DNA from: Tenrec ecaudatus
Taxonomy: Eukaryota; Chordata; Mammalia; Afrosoricida; Tenrecidae
DNA: 64,000 bases
NCBI RefSeq assembly: GCF_050624435.1
Contig: NC_134539.1
Location: 41,882,001-41,946,000 of the forward strand
Reading direction: 5' to 3'
The position numbers were made by a program, and so were the translations under genes. The notes under the pieces are model-generated. The model searched no databases. It was not told where the DNA came from and worked only from the letters and a program-made list of their open reading frames with translations. Positions 23,070-35,689 of this stretch are shown piece by piece. Numbering within the stretch: the first letter of the stretch is position 1; every line of letters starts with the position of its first letter.

Positions 23070-23935
23070 GAGGTGGTATACCCCCAAAAAAGACAGAATA
23101 TTTTTCAAAGCTATGTTTAAATATTTTTCACAGAACAACTATATCACCTTCAAAATACCATCCATTACACTTAATACATTTGTCTAACCTGCGATTCCGT
23201 TCTTGGAAACATTTTTCAAACTCATTTGTTTGGATGGCTCACAGCATCATCCTGGTTTTTTTCTTCACGTCTTCTACATCATCAAATCAGCAAATTGCTG
23301 CCCTTGCATGTCCCTCTTCGTTAGCGGAAACAAAAGGCAGTCCTACTGAGAGAGGTCAAGTGAGAAAGGTGCATGGGGAAAGAGAGGCATGCTGGGTTTT
23401 GTCAAAAAAAACTGGTGCACTGAGATGGCCGCATGAGCAGGTGCATTGTCATGGTGGCAAAACCAGGCCCCCATCTGCCACAAATCAGGCCTGAGTCAAA
23501 CTCCAAGCTAGTCCAGATAATTTGCTCATCTCCCCAGTGGTCTGTCATCAATCTGCAGCATGAGTGTTTTCATCAATCAACATCTCACCTGTTTTGAAAC
23601 AAGAAAACCACTTGCACACCGAGCTTTTCTGGTAGCGCAGTCCTTGTAAGCTGCATTCAAATTCACAACAGTTTCTGTGGCATTTTTCCCAAGCAGGAAA
23701 CAAAATCCCATAGCCTCACACTATTCTCTTAAATAGGCCAACCCAGAAATGTGGTTCAAAGAAACCTGCTTTTACGAGAAAAATTCACTGTGAACAGAGA
23801 GAGCCTTCCCAGGTGACACCACTGGGTGCACTAGCTCAGAGCAAATTGCTCCATGCTCGCCTAGCGTCCTATGAATGCTCCACCTAGGGGGCATTTTTCA
23901 ATTTGGGCAGTGGGGTGCCCCCTTGAATATATGCA
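23070..23935 (-). mobile_element. Mariner-type DNA transposon, internally deleted
   Basis: On the - strand, the segment just inside the right end encodes a mariner N-terminal helix-turn-helix remnant (ETVVNLNAAYKD, then SGFLVSKQ). After a short gap comes the catalytic-domain signature HHDNAPAHAAISVHQF and PLFPHAPFSLDL. A FEGD-like motif follows near the other end, at about 23150. The central region with the first catalytic aspartate is missing, so the copy is about 0.87 kb against the roughly 1.3 kb usual for the family. The outer ends read GGTATACCCCC and, reversed, AAGGGGGCACCCC, plausible terminal repeats. Several stops are present. A duplicate lies at about 51330-52180. Confidence 0.85.
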
Positions 23936-25337
23936 ATAGAAAGTTATTATGGAATGTGGTTAAAGTATCTTCTAATTTTATTACTTTGATCCAGGTAATA
24001 TTCAATGCTGTAATAAAGGTGGCCCAAGCCATAACATTTCCTTTGATGATGGGATGAATGCATGTGGGGAATCATACCAGAGAATCTGTCATGCATCTCC
24101 TAGTACAACCCTTAAAAATGGGGTTAAAAAGTGGGAGATATGTATTAGGAATAGTCAGATGAAAGGTTAATAAAAACAATGAAAAAACTCGACAAACTCA
24201 GTGAAATGTTCAGAGTCTGAAAAGTCAACAGAAAATGGGCTAAGTATTAAGTCTTCATGGGCAACTCCAAGAGTATAGATGACTAGGATGCTCAATTACC
24301 TTCTCCTTCCCCAACACGAATGTAACTTCTTCACTCACTTTATTGCAGCCTTGATGAAAGTTATATATTTGAAGATACCACAAAATAAGAATCTATGGTC
24401 CCTTGAGAAGTCATGCAATGAGGCAAATAAAAACAACAAATTAAAGAGTTCAAGGAAAGGATAATATTTCTAATCCACTGCCTGACTTGGTGTAAAACCA
24501 GCCAACCTGAGGTCCTTTGAATTGCTATGGATAAAATAACCTGTGCTGTAGAAATCTTATCAGAATTGCTGGACAATGGTGCCCAAGTTACCATAAAACT
24601 GAAATATTGTGAGGGGAAATACTTAAGGGTTGATATGACCAAGTTAAATGAATGGAACTATTGAAAACTTAAATTCTCAGCCCAAATTATATGAGGGATC
24701 TACTGAACTCGTTTCCAAAACTTTACTGTAATGTTTGTGTCTATTGCTTTGTTTGGTTTTGGTTTATTCATAATAGAGTGTATCTCAGGGGTTCTATGTC
24801 AGTGGAGGTCACCCTCTTGAAGCTGTGTTATATGCTTTCCCATGTGTTGGCATAAGAAACCCAGGATTGATAAACCCATAAGGAGAGCAAATAGAAAAAG
24901 GGGTCTGGGGAGGGGTACAGGGGTAGTGGTGGGGGTGGTTGCAAGGGGAACAATGACAAGGACTGCATGTAGAAAAAGACTGTTTACACACTGACTGTGG
25001 TGACAATTGTACAATTCGCCTTAAGTGATTGAAATATGGTATTCTATGATATATGCATCACATCCCAACTAATTAAACAAAGACAATCAAACGAAAGAGT
25101 GGGGAGTGGGCTTTCACAAAAATGATAAAATAGGGAATTCTAAAGGCCACCCTTCCATGAATTTGCTGGCAAAAATGGAATCTTCTTTTTTTTTGAACTT
25201 TGAATTCCACTCAAAAACTTACAAAACAGCCACACCACAGTAAGATAGTATTGTGGTATTTTAACAAGTCAGCCTAGAAGACAGCAGCCCACAAAACTGG
25301 TAGCTTGCCACTGGGCAGTAGGAACAGTGTATCAAAA

Positions 25338-25510
25338 ACGAAACCCACTGCCAGGGCATCCATACCAATTTGGATCGACCCTTAATGACAGAATAGACCT
25401 TTCTCTTTGGTTTTCAGAGACTGTAAGTCTGTTCACTAGCAGACAGCCTCACCTTTCCCTGTGAAACAGCTGGTGGGTTCACACTGTGGGTGTTGGTGTT
25501 AGTAAACTAA
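25338..25510 (-). mobile_element. AfroSINE, reverse orientation
   Basis: AACGAAACCCACTGCCAGGG, ACAGAATAGACC, TGTTCACTAGCAGACAGCC and CAGCTGGTGGGTTCACACTG follow the reversed AfroSINE order, tail to head. The same copy is at 53597-53765. Confidence 0.7.
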
Positions 25511-25727
25511 CATATAACACACACCACCACCAGATCCTCCAGGGGAATAGACCCAGACGAACCCAACTCTCAGTACCATCAAGCGATCCCCAGCATAGAG
25601 ACTGTGTCATTCTCCAAAAATAGTGATCAATAGTTCTGACCTTTGTAGGGTCCAAAAAGGGACCAGTTATACTAACTAGTAGTTGGAGTGTTCTATGAGC
25701 CCCATTGGGTGTGTAAAACACTGACTC

Positions 25728-25887
25728 TTGGTGATGCAGTGTTAAAGTACTAGCAGTTGACCACCCGGAAAGTGGGTAGTTTGAACCCACATGTTGCTCC
25801 CTTGCATGGGACCGAGTGACACTGTACTTCCCATAAATCACAGCATGTTTTCTCCTGTAAATTGGAATCAAGTCAGTAGATGAATAG
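25728..25887 (+). mobile_element. AfroSINE, diverged (copy 2)
   Basis: Duplicate of the copy at 4360-4525, with the same box-B-like AGTTTGAACCCAC and tail ATTGGAATCAAGTCAGTAG. Confidence 0.65.
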
Positions 25888-27068
25888 TATATGCAAAAGT
25901 GGGTGATTTATGACAAGGATAATAGAACATTTTTCAAGTAATGTCAAGAAAAAAACCACACACACCAAAGACTCTTCCGTCTGTTTGAGCCATAAAATCT
26001 TCACACATGGTGGCGCCACCGAGGGCATTATGTGTTTCCGGGGTTGCACAGCAACGAGGACACCCCAATTACCTGACATAATCAGTCTGTGGGACCTTCT
26101 CCCTGGAGCTTTGGAAAGTTTCCAATCCTCCGTGTTTACCTGTCTAACTTTAATTGCTGTATTGTCGGACAGTTTCCTTCTCTCCCTACATATTCTTCAC
26201 ACACATACACACGCAATTTGAACGGCTTTGCTGTGCAAATACCTTGCCCTTTGCAGGGAGTCTCTGGAGTTTCCAGCCACTGGATTCAAAATGTAGCAGG
26301 TCTGTGGATGAAGACACAGGATTGTACGGACATTTACTTTCCTACTTTTTTTCTTTTTCTGAACAAGAAAGTCTTGATCTGAAAGTCAGGATAATTTCTC
26401 GAGCCTCATCTACCAGTTTTACTTGAGGAACAGTCTCCTGGTAAGTGGAAGCGAGAAGGGAATAATGACGCCATCTTGCGTCGTGTTCATTTATGTCTAC
26501 CGACAAGTGTCGTCCATGCAATTGTACAATGGAGATCATTTCCTGAGGTGAAACTAAGCAGTTCACAAGGAAATACAATGACTAAACCCAAGGATATGAA
26601 GCCTTATTTCAGTCTAAATTTATACAGTTTCCATCTTCTGATTTTGCAAATGCTATTGATCAATTTATGGGTCAGACATTGATTGTATATATTTTAAATG
26701 GATATATCTAACTTTGTCATCTGTCCACTTTTCATTATTTCATGTACTTGGAGTTCTATGCTATATTTTATGTCATTGTCTGGATCATTTTCTTAACAAA
26801 GCTTTTAGGCATTAAATGGTCTTATTTAAATAAGAGAAAAAAGAATTACAAGATTTAAAGCTAGGAATCTTTTTCCCCCTAATGTAATAGCGTTCTTCTC
26901 AAAAATACTTACTTCACACATTCTCTCACAAAGAATGAGAAATTTTGACATTCTCATTCTGGGACACTAACTTCCAGTATCAGTGCAAAGTGGGTGTGTT
27001 AGTTCCTGTTTTATTTGTTTGTCTGTTTTTCCAGTAGGTACGTAATTTGAAGATTATTTTTGGACCTA

Positions 27069-27180
27069 TGAGAAAGATGAGGCAGCCTACACCCATAAAG
27101 GCTTACACTCTCATAAATTCTTTGTAATATTTATAAAACATTACTGTGAGTTGGAATCAACTCCACAGCAGTGGGTTTAT
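27069..27180 (+). mobile_element. AfroSINE, 3' portion (copy 2)
   Basis: Duplicate of 5692-5816, ending GAGTTGGAATCAACTCC and CAGCAGTGGGTTT. Confidence 0.8.
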
Positions 27181-27984
27181 TGGATCTGGAATGTACTAAG
27201 AATATCAATCCTCTGTTCCAAATGTGTGTCACTCCAGCAGATTTTTTTTCGGTTATCATCAGCAGTCCGTATGACCATCACTATAAAATTATGGGGAAGA
27301 AAGCAGAAACATCTCACATATCATATGTACCCTCCGTAGAGTGAAGTTCAAAGTAATTAAGTGCAAACTAAGACAAAAATATGGTTCTTGTATCTAAAAC
27401 CCTGTTAAGATCAGAGAATGTAAGCCACCTGTTTTTTCACCCTTTCTGAAACCTTTTGACCCAGGATCATTTGTGATCAGTACCACTTGTACCCAGTGCC
27501 CTAAAGTTTCTTGTAGTATAGACTCAAATTTTGTTTTTTAATTTGTGATGTTCAGACAAAAGTCTGCCACTGTGTTCTCAGAAAGGTCTTGTTTTGATTT
27601 CTACCAACCTACATCAATCTGGACTGATAGGTATCATCCAGGTGAGGGAGGGAATCCGAATATCTATTCCACGCTGGTGCCAAGTGCTTTCATTAGTAAC
27701 AGGGGCACTGAGCAGAGCGTTCAGGCTATCATAGTGACAGGAATGTTGGCGTGTGGTGAAATCTGTAGTTGGCAGATCCTCATCTTCTGTCACTCCACTT
27801 GAGGTCTGGCTTTGGTTGACTGACTAGCAACATTTTTAATCCTCTCTCAGATTAACACCCAAATCTATAAGAACCTCAGTGCACACAGTTCACTGTCTGA
27901 CATAATACAGGGTTTCGAAAGATTGGGAGCTTTATGATGAGACAATGCTCACTTACTACCCAAATCCAGTAGGCACACCCCAAA

Positions 27985-28145
27985 GACATGAAAGCAGAGT
28001 AGAAATGCCCCACAAGGTGTCCGAGGATGCATATCTTTGGGGAAGCCTCCTGCCACATCGTCTTCCTCTTGAGAAGCTAGTGGGTCAGCAATGCCATTCT
28101 CTTGGCTACCAGATGAGTGCTTAACTGCTGAACCACCATGGTATC
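27985..28145 (-). mobile_element. AfroSINE, reverse orientation (copy 2)
   Basis: Duplicate of 6612-6777, flanked by TAGGCACACCCCAAA (about 27970) and TAGGCACCCCCCACAAAA (about 28150). The third unit has only one such flank and no SINE. Confidence 0.7.
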
Positions 28146-29483
28146 TCATTAGGCACCCCCCACAAAAGAGTTGCCTTCTCTCGACATTGCTTTGTTTCTA
28201 AACTAGAGCAATAATTTATGACAATTCGATTTTAGCTTTAAAACTGGAAAATCATATGGAAACAAAGCAATAAGTTGTTTAACTAATACAGAATTACTTG
28301 TAGGAAAGATTATTCATTGGCCTTGAGAAAAACCAATGTTATGATAATTCTATTCATTTACTATTGCCTCCTCAACACTAACCTCAGTAATACTGTCAGG
28401 ATATACGATTATTTGTCTATGTTGAATGAATAGATAGGTATTTAAATATTATAGTTAGCTTGAAAATTGCTTTCAAATCATGAACCATTTTTAATTGGAT
28501 ACTCAAAAAATCTGTGAAGAAATTATTGGTAAGTTTATTGATTGGGAAAACTTGACTCTGAAGAGTATGCTGACCTAGGAACAATCCTAGCACAGGTATT
28601 TAGATTGTCTAACTCTGAAACTTTGGGTCTAATACTCTAAATTAAAGATAAGTATACCCAATGAAGAATCAAATCTATTTTGTGTGTCTGCTGTATACCA
28701 TACACACCCTATGCAATTACAATTAAATTTACATCCACTAATCAAGCTTGTTAACCCAATACATAGGTGTGAACATAGGATCTAAGTGAAGATAGAAATA
28801 CAGCATAACATCACAGGATTCATGAAAGACACAGTTAAGAATTTGGTTTGGTTTGTTCTCCTGTATATAGGACTACAAATTTTTTATAATGTTCAGTGTG
28901 ACTTGAGTTTTCGGGAGCGAACTTGCCGGGAAAATATACGTGCACTCTTCCATAGAATATAAAACAGAACTTCTGCAAGAGTTGGGGAGGGACAGGGGTG
29001 GAAAGCTCTTAAAAAAAACAAGGCATGGAGAGTAGATTTGCTTAACGGTTATATTCCCTGTTATGACCAAGCTGGTTACAGCAACAGTTTTCTTCTCTTA
29101 AGGGTTTCTGTCCTATCTCATCAAAAGACTAAGAAACTCCATCTGAATGGGTCAATTAATATAATGAGATCAGTTAATGTAATAAGCAAATGATCATTCA
29201 GACCTGGGTGTGGGGGTCCCAACAGAGCTGTGGTCTTCAGTTTCAAGTGAAGCTCTGGTTTTCATGAACTGTTGGAAAACTGAGTTGAAAACCTAGGAGA
29301 AATGGGAAGACGGTCATTTTTTTCCATTGGAAAATAGGACTTAATGATTCAAGTTTGACCTAAAATTAATCAGGGGAAATAAATCTTATTCTAAAACAAG
29401 AACTTGTTCTCCTAGGCTATTGTATTAACAAATTGCTATTCCATCCTTTTCACAGTGCCTGTGTGAGAAAGCATACGTGTATC

Positions 29484-30446
29484 ATGGAAAGAACCAATGA
29501 TTCCATGTTGACAGAATTCGTCCTGGTGGGGCTTTCTGCCCACCCCAAACTCCAGACCGTGTTCTTTGTGCTAGTTTTATGGATGTACCTGATGATCCTG
29601 CTGGGAAATGGAGTCCTTATCTCAGTAATCATCTATGATTCTCACCTGCACACCCCCATGTATTTCTTCCTCTGCAATCTTTCCTTCCTGGACATTTGCT
29701 ACACAAGCTCCTCTGTCCCACTAATCCTCGACAGCTTCCTCACAGTACGGAAAACCATTTCCTTCTCAGGATGCGTGGTGCAAATGTTTCTCTCCTTCGC
29801 CATGGGAGCCACGGAGTGTGTGCTCCTGGGCATGATGGCACTTGATCGCTACGTGGCCATCTGCTACCCGCTTCGATATCCTGTGATCATGAGCAAGAAC
29901 ACCTATGTGCCCATGGCTACTGGGTCCTGGGTCACTGGACTTACTAATTCTCTTGTGCAGACATCTCTTGCAATGCAGTTACCATTCTGCACTAATAATC
30001 TTATTAACCATTTTGTCTGCGAAATTCTGGCTATCCTGAAACTGGCCTGTGCTGATATTTCAATCAATGTGATTAGTATGACTGCATCTAATCTGATTTT
30101 TATCATAATCCCCTTGCTAGTAATTTCTGTGTCTTACATTTTCATTGTTGCCACCATTTTGAGGATTCCATCTACCGAAGGGAAACGCAAGGCCTTCGCC
30201 ACCTGTTCCGCCCATCTAACGGTGGTGATTATATTCTACGGAACCATCTTCTTCATGTACGCAAAACCCAAGTCCAAAAATTCTGCGGGTTCCGATTATC
30301 AAGACATCATCGACGCCCTCATCTCCCTCTTCTATGGAGTGATGACTCCTATGCTCAATCCCATCATCTATAGCCTGAGAAACAAGGATGTCAAGGCTGC
30401 TGTGAAGAGCATGCTGGGTAGAAAACACTTCTCTGATGGCGTATAA
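29484..30446 (+). CDS. OR13C8: Olfactory receptor, OR13C8-like, intact (copy 2)
   Basis: A 320-residue odorant receptor differing from copy 1 by 11 residues by my reading. All family motifs are kept: NDS at 5-7, HTPMYFF from 56, [10 protein letters not shown] at 118-127, SY at 217-218, [13 protein letters not shown] at 289-301. Five of the 11 changes fall within residues 200-207 at the start of TM5 (A200T, G201A, V204L, V206F, L207I), a region that lines the odorant pocket in class II ORs. S239A alters the usual KAFSTCSAH box to KAFATCSAH. The ATG has A at -3 and G at +4, and a likely splice acceptor ends at 29455. It is expected in the cilia membrane of olfactory neurons and is probably functional with a possibly shifted ligand range. 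Confidence 0.93.
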   Translation: MERTNDSMLTEFVLVGLSAHPKLQTVFFVLVLWMYLMILLGNGVLISVIIYDSHLHTPMYFFLCNLSFLDICYTSSSVPLILDSFLTVRKTISFSGCVVQMFLSFAMGATECVLLGMMALDRYVAICYPLRYPVIMSKNTYVPMATGSWVTGLTNSLVQTSLAMQLPFCTNNLINHFVCEILAILKLACADISINVISMTASNLIFIIIPLLVISVSYIFIVATILRIPSTEGKRKAFATCSAHLTVVIIFYGTIFFMYAKPKSKNSAGSDYQDIIDALISLFYGVMTPMLNPIIYSLRNKDVKAAVKSMLGRKHFSDGV

Positions 30447-33107
30447 GCACTCCTTGCTTGACTCTTTGTGACCTGAGATTCAAAGCTGCTAGAGACCCAA
30501 AATTTGGAAAGAGGAAACTGTTGTAGATTAAAAAATAATTCACCATTTGTTATTGAAATAACAAAATAGTAATATTTTCGTAGCTATCGTTATTCACAAG
30601 TTTCCTAATTGCAGAAATAAAATAATGTAAAATGTAAGAACTCTCAGCCAGAGATTTAAGCTTTATAAAACAATCAGGTCATAAGTCATTGTAAAATTCA
30701 CCTTTTAAAATATGTTTATTATAATAATATTTATGCAACATAAATAGTAAACCATGTATGGCATTGTCTTATTTACTTTTTCTCCCCACATGTATATGTT
30801 TCCTGAGGAAAAGAATATGTCTCATTATTATCCAATGGTATCCCCAAAGTCACCCCTATCACAAATGGCTGACATACGTTCACAACAAATATTTTTTAAA
30901 TTAATATAAGGTTCACATACTATAAAAAATCAGAAACACATATCGATCATATCTGAAGTAAGAAAAATTTTAAAGTGATTAAATGCAATTATTTCAAAAT
31001 GAACTGTGTTGGCCTTTTGTCATTTAATTAATCCTTATTTGGTAGTTCATTATGTGACTTCCATGTGATGTGCAATATTATATGGAACAACAGATTTTTT
31101 CACCCATTGTCACATCTTCCTGAGATTTGGTATTTAATACAACCAAAATAAATGAAGGAGTCCCTTCGTAATGCATCTTAAGTAGAAGTTAAAGGAATCC
31201 ATGTAACATAGTAGCAGAGAGTTCCTTTAGCTGAATGAAAGTCCAAAGGGCTTAGAGACCCGATTGCAATGAGGACTTCCTTCCTAATCCACAGTGGATT
31301 TCACAAGCTCCGAAGGATTGAAGCTCCTGGGCATAACTGGTAACTGGGAAAAGCTGCATCAGAGTCAGCAGAGGCAGAGGGGAAAGTCCAGTTCTTCAAT
31401 GAACGAGGTGCTACAGAATTGGGGGCAAACGGTCTGGTTTTCTTGAAGAGTGCCCACATACATGACAGCATCCGTGTGGAGAATAGAAGCCACAATTCTC
31501 CTGGCGGCCGAGTCCAATGTGGACCGGGCAGCGTTTCATTCTGTCACTGTGGGTCAACAATAACATGGTCCATACAGGAAAAAAACACTCCACTTAATTT
31601 AGCTCTCTGGGGAGTTCATGGGAGTTGAGACACAGATCACAAATGAAACATTATACATATACTTATATATATATATATATACAGTAACTACTAAATTTTA
31701 AAATCTCAATACTTTTCTTTCTTCTTAACTTGTAACTTTTATTACTTCATAAGCTTAAATGAGTTAATTCTTAATACCTTGAACATTCTAAAACATTGCC
31801 TATTGTGCTTTTAATATGTGATATTTATATTATATTAGGCTGAAAAGCATTTAGTAGACACACAATTTTTATATTATTAAAATAACTTTGGTGTCATTAA
31901 CTGTTGTTTTTCCACTTTAATCATTTTTTTAATTTTCTATGTTGTGACACAGGTTTTGGACACAGAACAAATGAATTTCTCCTTGATCAGTTGGCTGCTG
32001 TGGCATCTGTTTAGCTTGCTCTTGTGTGGCTCTTACTGGGCATTTTTGTCTAAACTACAGGAGCAGAGCCAACTTTTCCAAGATCTAGCTCTAAACACAG
32101 GGGTTTGATTTCTAGTAAATCAATCTTGAAATCTTGAATATCTTGATATTTAGTTCTTTAAAAAGTAAGATGAATACAATAATCTTCTTAAGAAATGTGA
32201 ATCAGATGGATTGTGGGAAATCTATTTTGTCAGTGCATCATTTCCTTACACAGCTGAACTGCAGAAAGAACTGGTCAAGACATTTGACTTTCTTCTATAG
32301 TTGTTTGCTTATTTCTACAATGTAGATAATGACAGACTTTTTGGTTTATTTTAAAATAGAGTCATCTCCAACATCATATAACATCATATAACTATATGAA
32401 AGAAGAACTTTGAATACTTCATCAAATCCTAAAATATTTGTGAAGAAGGATTATCTTTTCACACTGGGGAAAATAAGAGAAAAGAAATATGTATATACCT
32501 CCACTTTTTTCACTGATGCATATCTAGCACCTATCTAGATTTTAGATTTGCTGTGTAGTGCAGTATTTTCATGTTTTTGAAGGGGGTTAATGACCTTTGT
32601 CCATTTTTAGCCAGTGCATGAAGATTACCTACATTTATACTGGGAACAAATGAAAGAAACACATTGTCCACATTTACAATGCTGCCACCATTGTGGGTCG
32701 AGTTTTTATTGAGTCTAAAAATCAAATTCCACATAGAATATATTGGGCAAAAATAAGCAGAAAGGAGAAATTATTGCTAATAGAAAGAGATTCAATAAAA
32801 GATCGTGCAGAAAGATAAAGCTAAAATTACTTTGGTGCCATAGGGTAGGTTGTTAATAAGAGAACTATATTAACGCTTAGCTATACTATAAATACCATCA
32901 AAAAAGGTGAAAGTATTTGCCTCCTCCTTTCTTTGAAGCTGAAATTCAGCATATCATGTTCCCTACTGCTTCATGAGGAAGTATCATGAAGACCACATCT
33001 GACCTCTACTAACTATGCCAAGAAAAAGTGCAAACAATGGCATGCCAGCCCGAAGCTGATTGCCCGAAGTCAGAGGGCAGACATGCCTCCACTTTCCATC
33101 CATCCTT
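30447..33107. repeat. Duplicated downstream block, copy 2
   Basis: Collinear with 12059-14692 and 58525-60674. It has the same well-conserved core (about 30990-31620). It ends at about 33107, where unit 1 jumps into the OR13C3-like gene while this unit continues into unassigned sequence and the long L1. No gene is seen. Confidence 0.85.
31664..31681. repeat. Short (TA)n microsatellite
   Basis: About nine TA units at the position where unit 1 has (TG)n and unit 3 has a long (TA)n. Confidence 0.9.
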
Positions 33108-33318
33108 GTGATATTCTACCAAAGAGTACCATTCCTATTGGCCTCTATGTCCTGTTTGGTACAATGATTCGGTACAGTGGCAACACAGATCGCACAGAAA
33201 TTTTCATGAATACTGAGTTTTATTAGGGAAACTAACAGGTTACAACATCCTAAGGATACAATTCTTTTGTGAACAATAAATCTTCTCTGATCATAAGCCA
33301 CTAAGCTAAGTGACATCT
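33108..33318. other. Unassigned 210-base stretch between duplicated block and L1
   Basis: Present only in unit 2. It has no counterpart in unit 1, which is deleted from here to within the OR13C3-like gene. On the - strand there is an AATAAAACTCAG word, but nothing that identifies a family. Confidence 0.4.
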
Positions 33319-33984
33319 TTTTATTTTTTTTAAGATCATTTTACTGGGGGCTTATACAATTCTTATCACTATCCATATATACATCCATTGTGGCAAGCGC
33401 ATATGTACATTTGTTGCCATCATCATTCTCAAAACATTTGCCTTCTACTTGAGCCCTTAATATCAGCTGCTCATTTTCTGCCTCCCTCCCCTCTCTCCCC
33501 TACCTCACGAACCCTCCATAATTCATAAATTATTATTTTGTCATTGTTACACTGTCCAACGTCTCACCCTTCCCTCTTCTCTGCTGTCTATCCCCCAGAA
33601 GGAGGGTATATGTAGATTCTTGTAATCAGTTCTCCCCTTCTACCCCACATTCCCACCACCCTCCCGGCATCACCACTCTTACCACTGGTCCTGAAAGAGT
33701 TATCTCTCCTGGATTCCCTCTGTTTCCAGTTGCTATCTGTACCAACATATACATCCTCTGGTCTAACCAGATTTGTAAGGTAGAATTGGGATCATGATGG
33801 GTGGGGGGCGCTATTTAAGAACTAGAGGAGAGTTATATGTTTCATCGTTGCTACCCTGCACCCTGACTGGCTCATCTCCTCCCCACAACCCTTCCATAAG
33901 GGGGTTTCTGGTTGGCTACGGATGGGCTTTGGGTCTCCACTGTGCACTCACCCACATTTACAATGATATGATATTTTGTTCCTT

Positions 33985-34460
33985 GATGATTGATACCTGA
34001 TCCCTTCAACAGCTCATGGTCACACCGTCTTGTGTGTTTCTTCCATGTGGGCTTTGTTGCTTCTGAACTAGATGGCCACTTGTTTATCTTCGAGCCTTTA
34101 AGACCCCAGATGCTATATCTGTTAATAGCCAGGCACCATCAGCTTTCTTCACCACATTTGCTTATGCACACCTTTGTCTTCTGTGATCATATCAGAAAGG
34201 TGGGCACCCACTGATATGATTTTTAGTTCTTTGATGTCTGATAATTGGTCCTTTCTTTACCTCATGATCAGATAGGCTGTTGTGCTTCTTCCATGTGGGC
34301 TTTGATGCTTATCAGCTAGATGGCCACTTGTTTTTCTTCAAACCTTTAAGACCCCAGACACTATATCTTTTGATAGACCGACATCATCAGCTTTCTTCTC
34401 CACATTTGTTTATGGACACGTTTGTCTTCAGCAATTGTGTTGGAAAGGTGTGCATCCTGG
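33985..34460 (-). repeat. Tandem units of about 240 bases in the L1 3' UTR
   Basis: Two imperfect direct copies, about 33985-34212 and 34213-34460. Each reads GATACCTGATCCC or an equivalent, then CTTCCATGTGGGCTTTG, GCTAGATGGCCACTTGTTT or close variants, TTTAAGACCCCAGA and CATCAGCTTTCTTC. The same arrangement is seen in the fragment at 2096-2750, so it is a feature of the L1 subfamily rather than of this copy. Confidence 0.8.
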
Positions 34461-35689
34461 AATGCCAATTTAAAAGAACAACATGTTCTTGCATTGAGTA
34501 AGTGCTTGAGTGGAGGCTCAATGTCCAACTGCTGCCTTAATACTAAACATGTAAATATAAGCACATAGATCTGTTTCCCCACACTCATATATTTACATAT
34601 GCATATCCCAGTTTTAGACCTCTGTAAATACCCTTTGTCACCTAGTTCTTTCCTCTATTTCCTTTTATTTTCCTCTTGTCCCACTATCATGCTCAGCCTT
34701 CATTTGGGTTTCAGTAATTTATCTCGGTTACCATTCCCTTGCTGAATCCCTACCAGGCCTCTCACACCCTCCTTGCCACTGATTTTGGATCACTTATTGC
34801 TCCCCTGTCCCTTGGTTGGTCAGCACCACCTCCTTACCCCCTCCTCCCTCTCTCCCATGTCCCCCTGGAACCATTGGTCCCGTTATTCTCTCCTCCAGAC
34901 TATTCATCCAGTCTATCTTACCTAGATAGATCTGTAGGGATAAACAGAGGCACCAAAAATCAAGTCATGGCAAGATAAGCGATGGGTGAGAACACAGCAA
35001 TGACAACAAAAAAGGAAACCAATTACCCATAGAAGAATAAATTAATTAAAAGAAAAAAATTTAAGAAAGAAAAACTTATAAAAAGATCAAGGTCTGATTT
35101 TTTATCTCTAGGCATGTCGTTCAGTCAGGTCCAATGGGGCACCATACTTTGGCCCCAGAGTCTGTCCTTTGTACTCCCTCAGGGGCTCCCTGCTCTGCTC
35201 CTACCTTTGATCTGCCGCATGCTTTTAGTGGTTTGCTTCGGTGTCACAGGGTCAGTCTGGGCCAGTCCTGACCCTGAGCCTCCAGTGTTGTCCCCCTTAG
35301 GGCCCTGGGTCATCAAGGGATGGTGTGTCTCATAGTGGGATCAGCCATACTGTCCACTCTGTCCATTGACTGTTCAGAGCAGGGAAATTGTCCTCCAGGC
35401 CTGATGAGCCAGGTTGTGCTCCACTCTCTCTTCTTCCCCTTTCATTTGCTCCTATTTTCTCTGATCAGACATGCCACTCTTCACTCGCTGCAGATTCAGT
35501 GCCGTCCTCTCAAGTAAATTCTTCTGGGGTGAGGGGCAGTTGTCCATGTAGCTGGTATGGGGGCCAAGCCGTCAGGCGTCTCCACTGGCTCCCCACTCTT
35601 TTCCGGCACACTGCATTCGTCTGACACTGGCTTTATATCTGGTCCCTCTTTCCTTGTGGAGACATAAACAATACCCTCCTCTTTGGTCG

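Larger units (their letters stand above)
15018..25664. repeat. Duplicated spacer block, copy 1 (B1)
   Basis: A long gene-free spacer collinear with 42674-53926. It starts upstream of the OR13C3-like pseudogene and ends at the AfroSINE before the next unit. It carries L1, RTE, AfroSINE, MIR-like, MER2-like and mariner pieces listed separately. About 15018-16296, 20409-22099 and 23936-25337 hold no gene and no repeat that I can name. Differences from the second copy include an extra nested L1 end here and a much shorter RTE region near 22650-22990. Confidence 0.9.
25665..29395. repeat. Duplicated upstream block, copy 2 (A2)
   Basis: Collinear with 4297-7994 and 53927-57484. It ends directly at the sequence carrying the splice acceptor of the OR13C8-like gene, without the 3.0 kb present in unit 1. 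It shares many bases with A3 against A1. No gene lies inside; AfroSINE pieces are listed separately. Confidence 0.9.

Noticed and set aside
24361-24642. Minus-strand frame of 93 codons in both spacers (also 52622-52903)
   Set aside because: No known domain, no conserved codon pattern and differing residues between copies at random positions. Probably chance.
35114-35624. Plus-strand frames with proline- and leucine-rich products
   Set aside because: They are antisense to the 3' region of the L1 and pyrimidine-rich; this is composition and not a gene.
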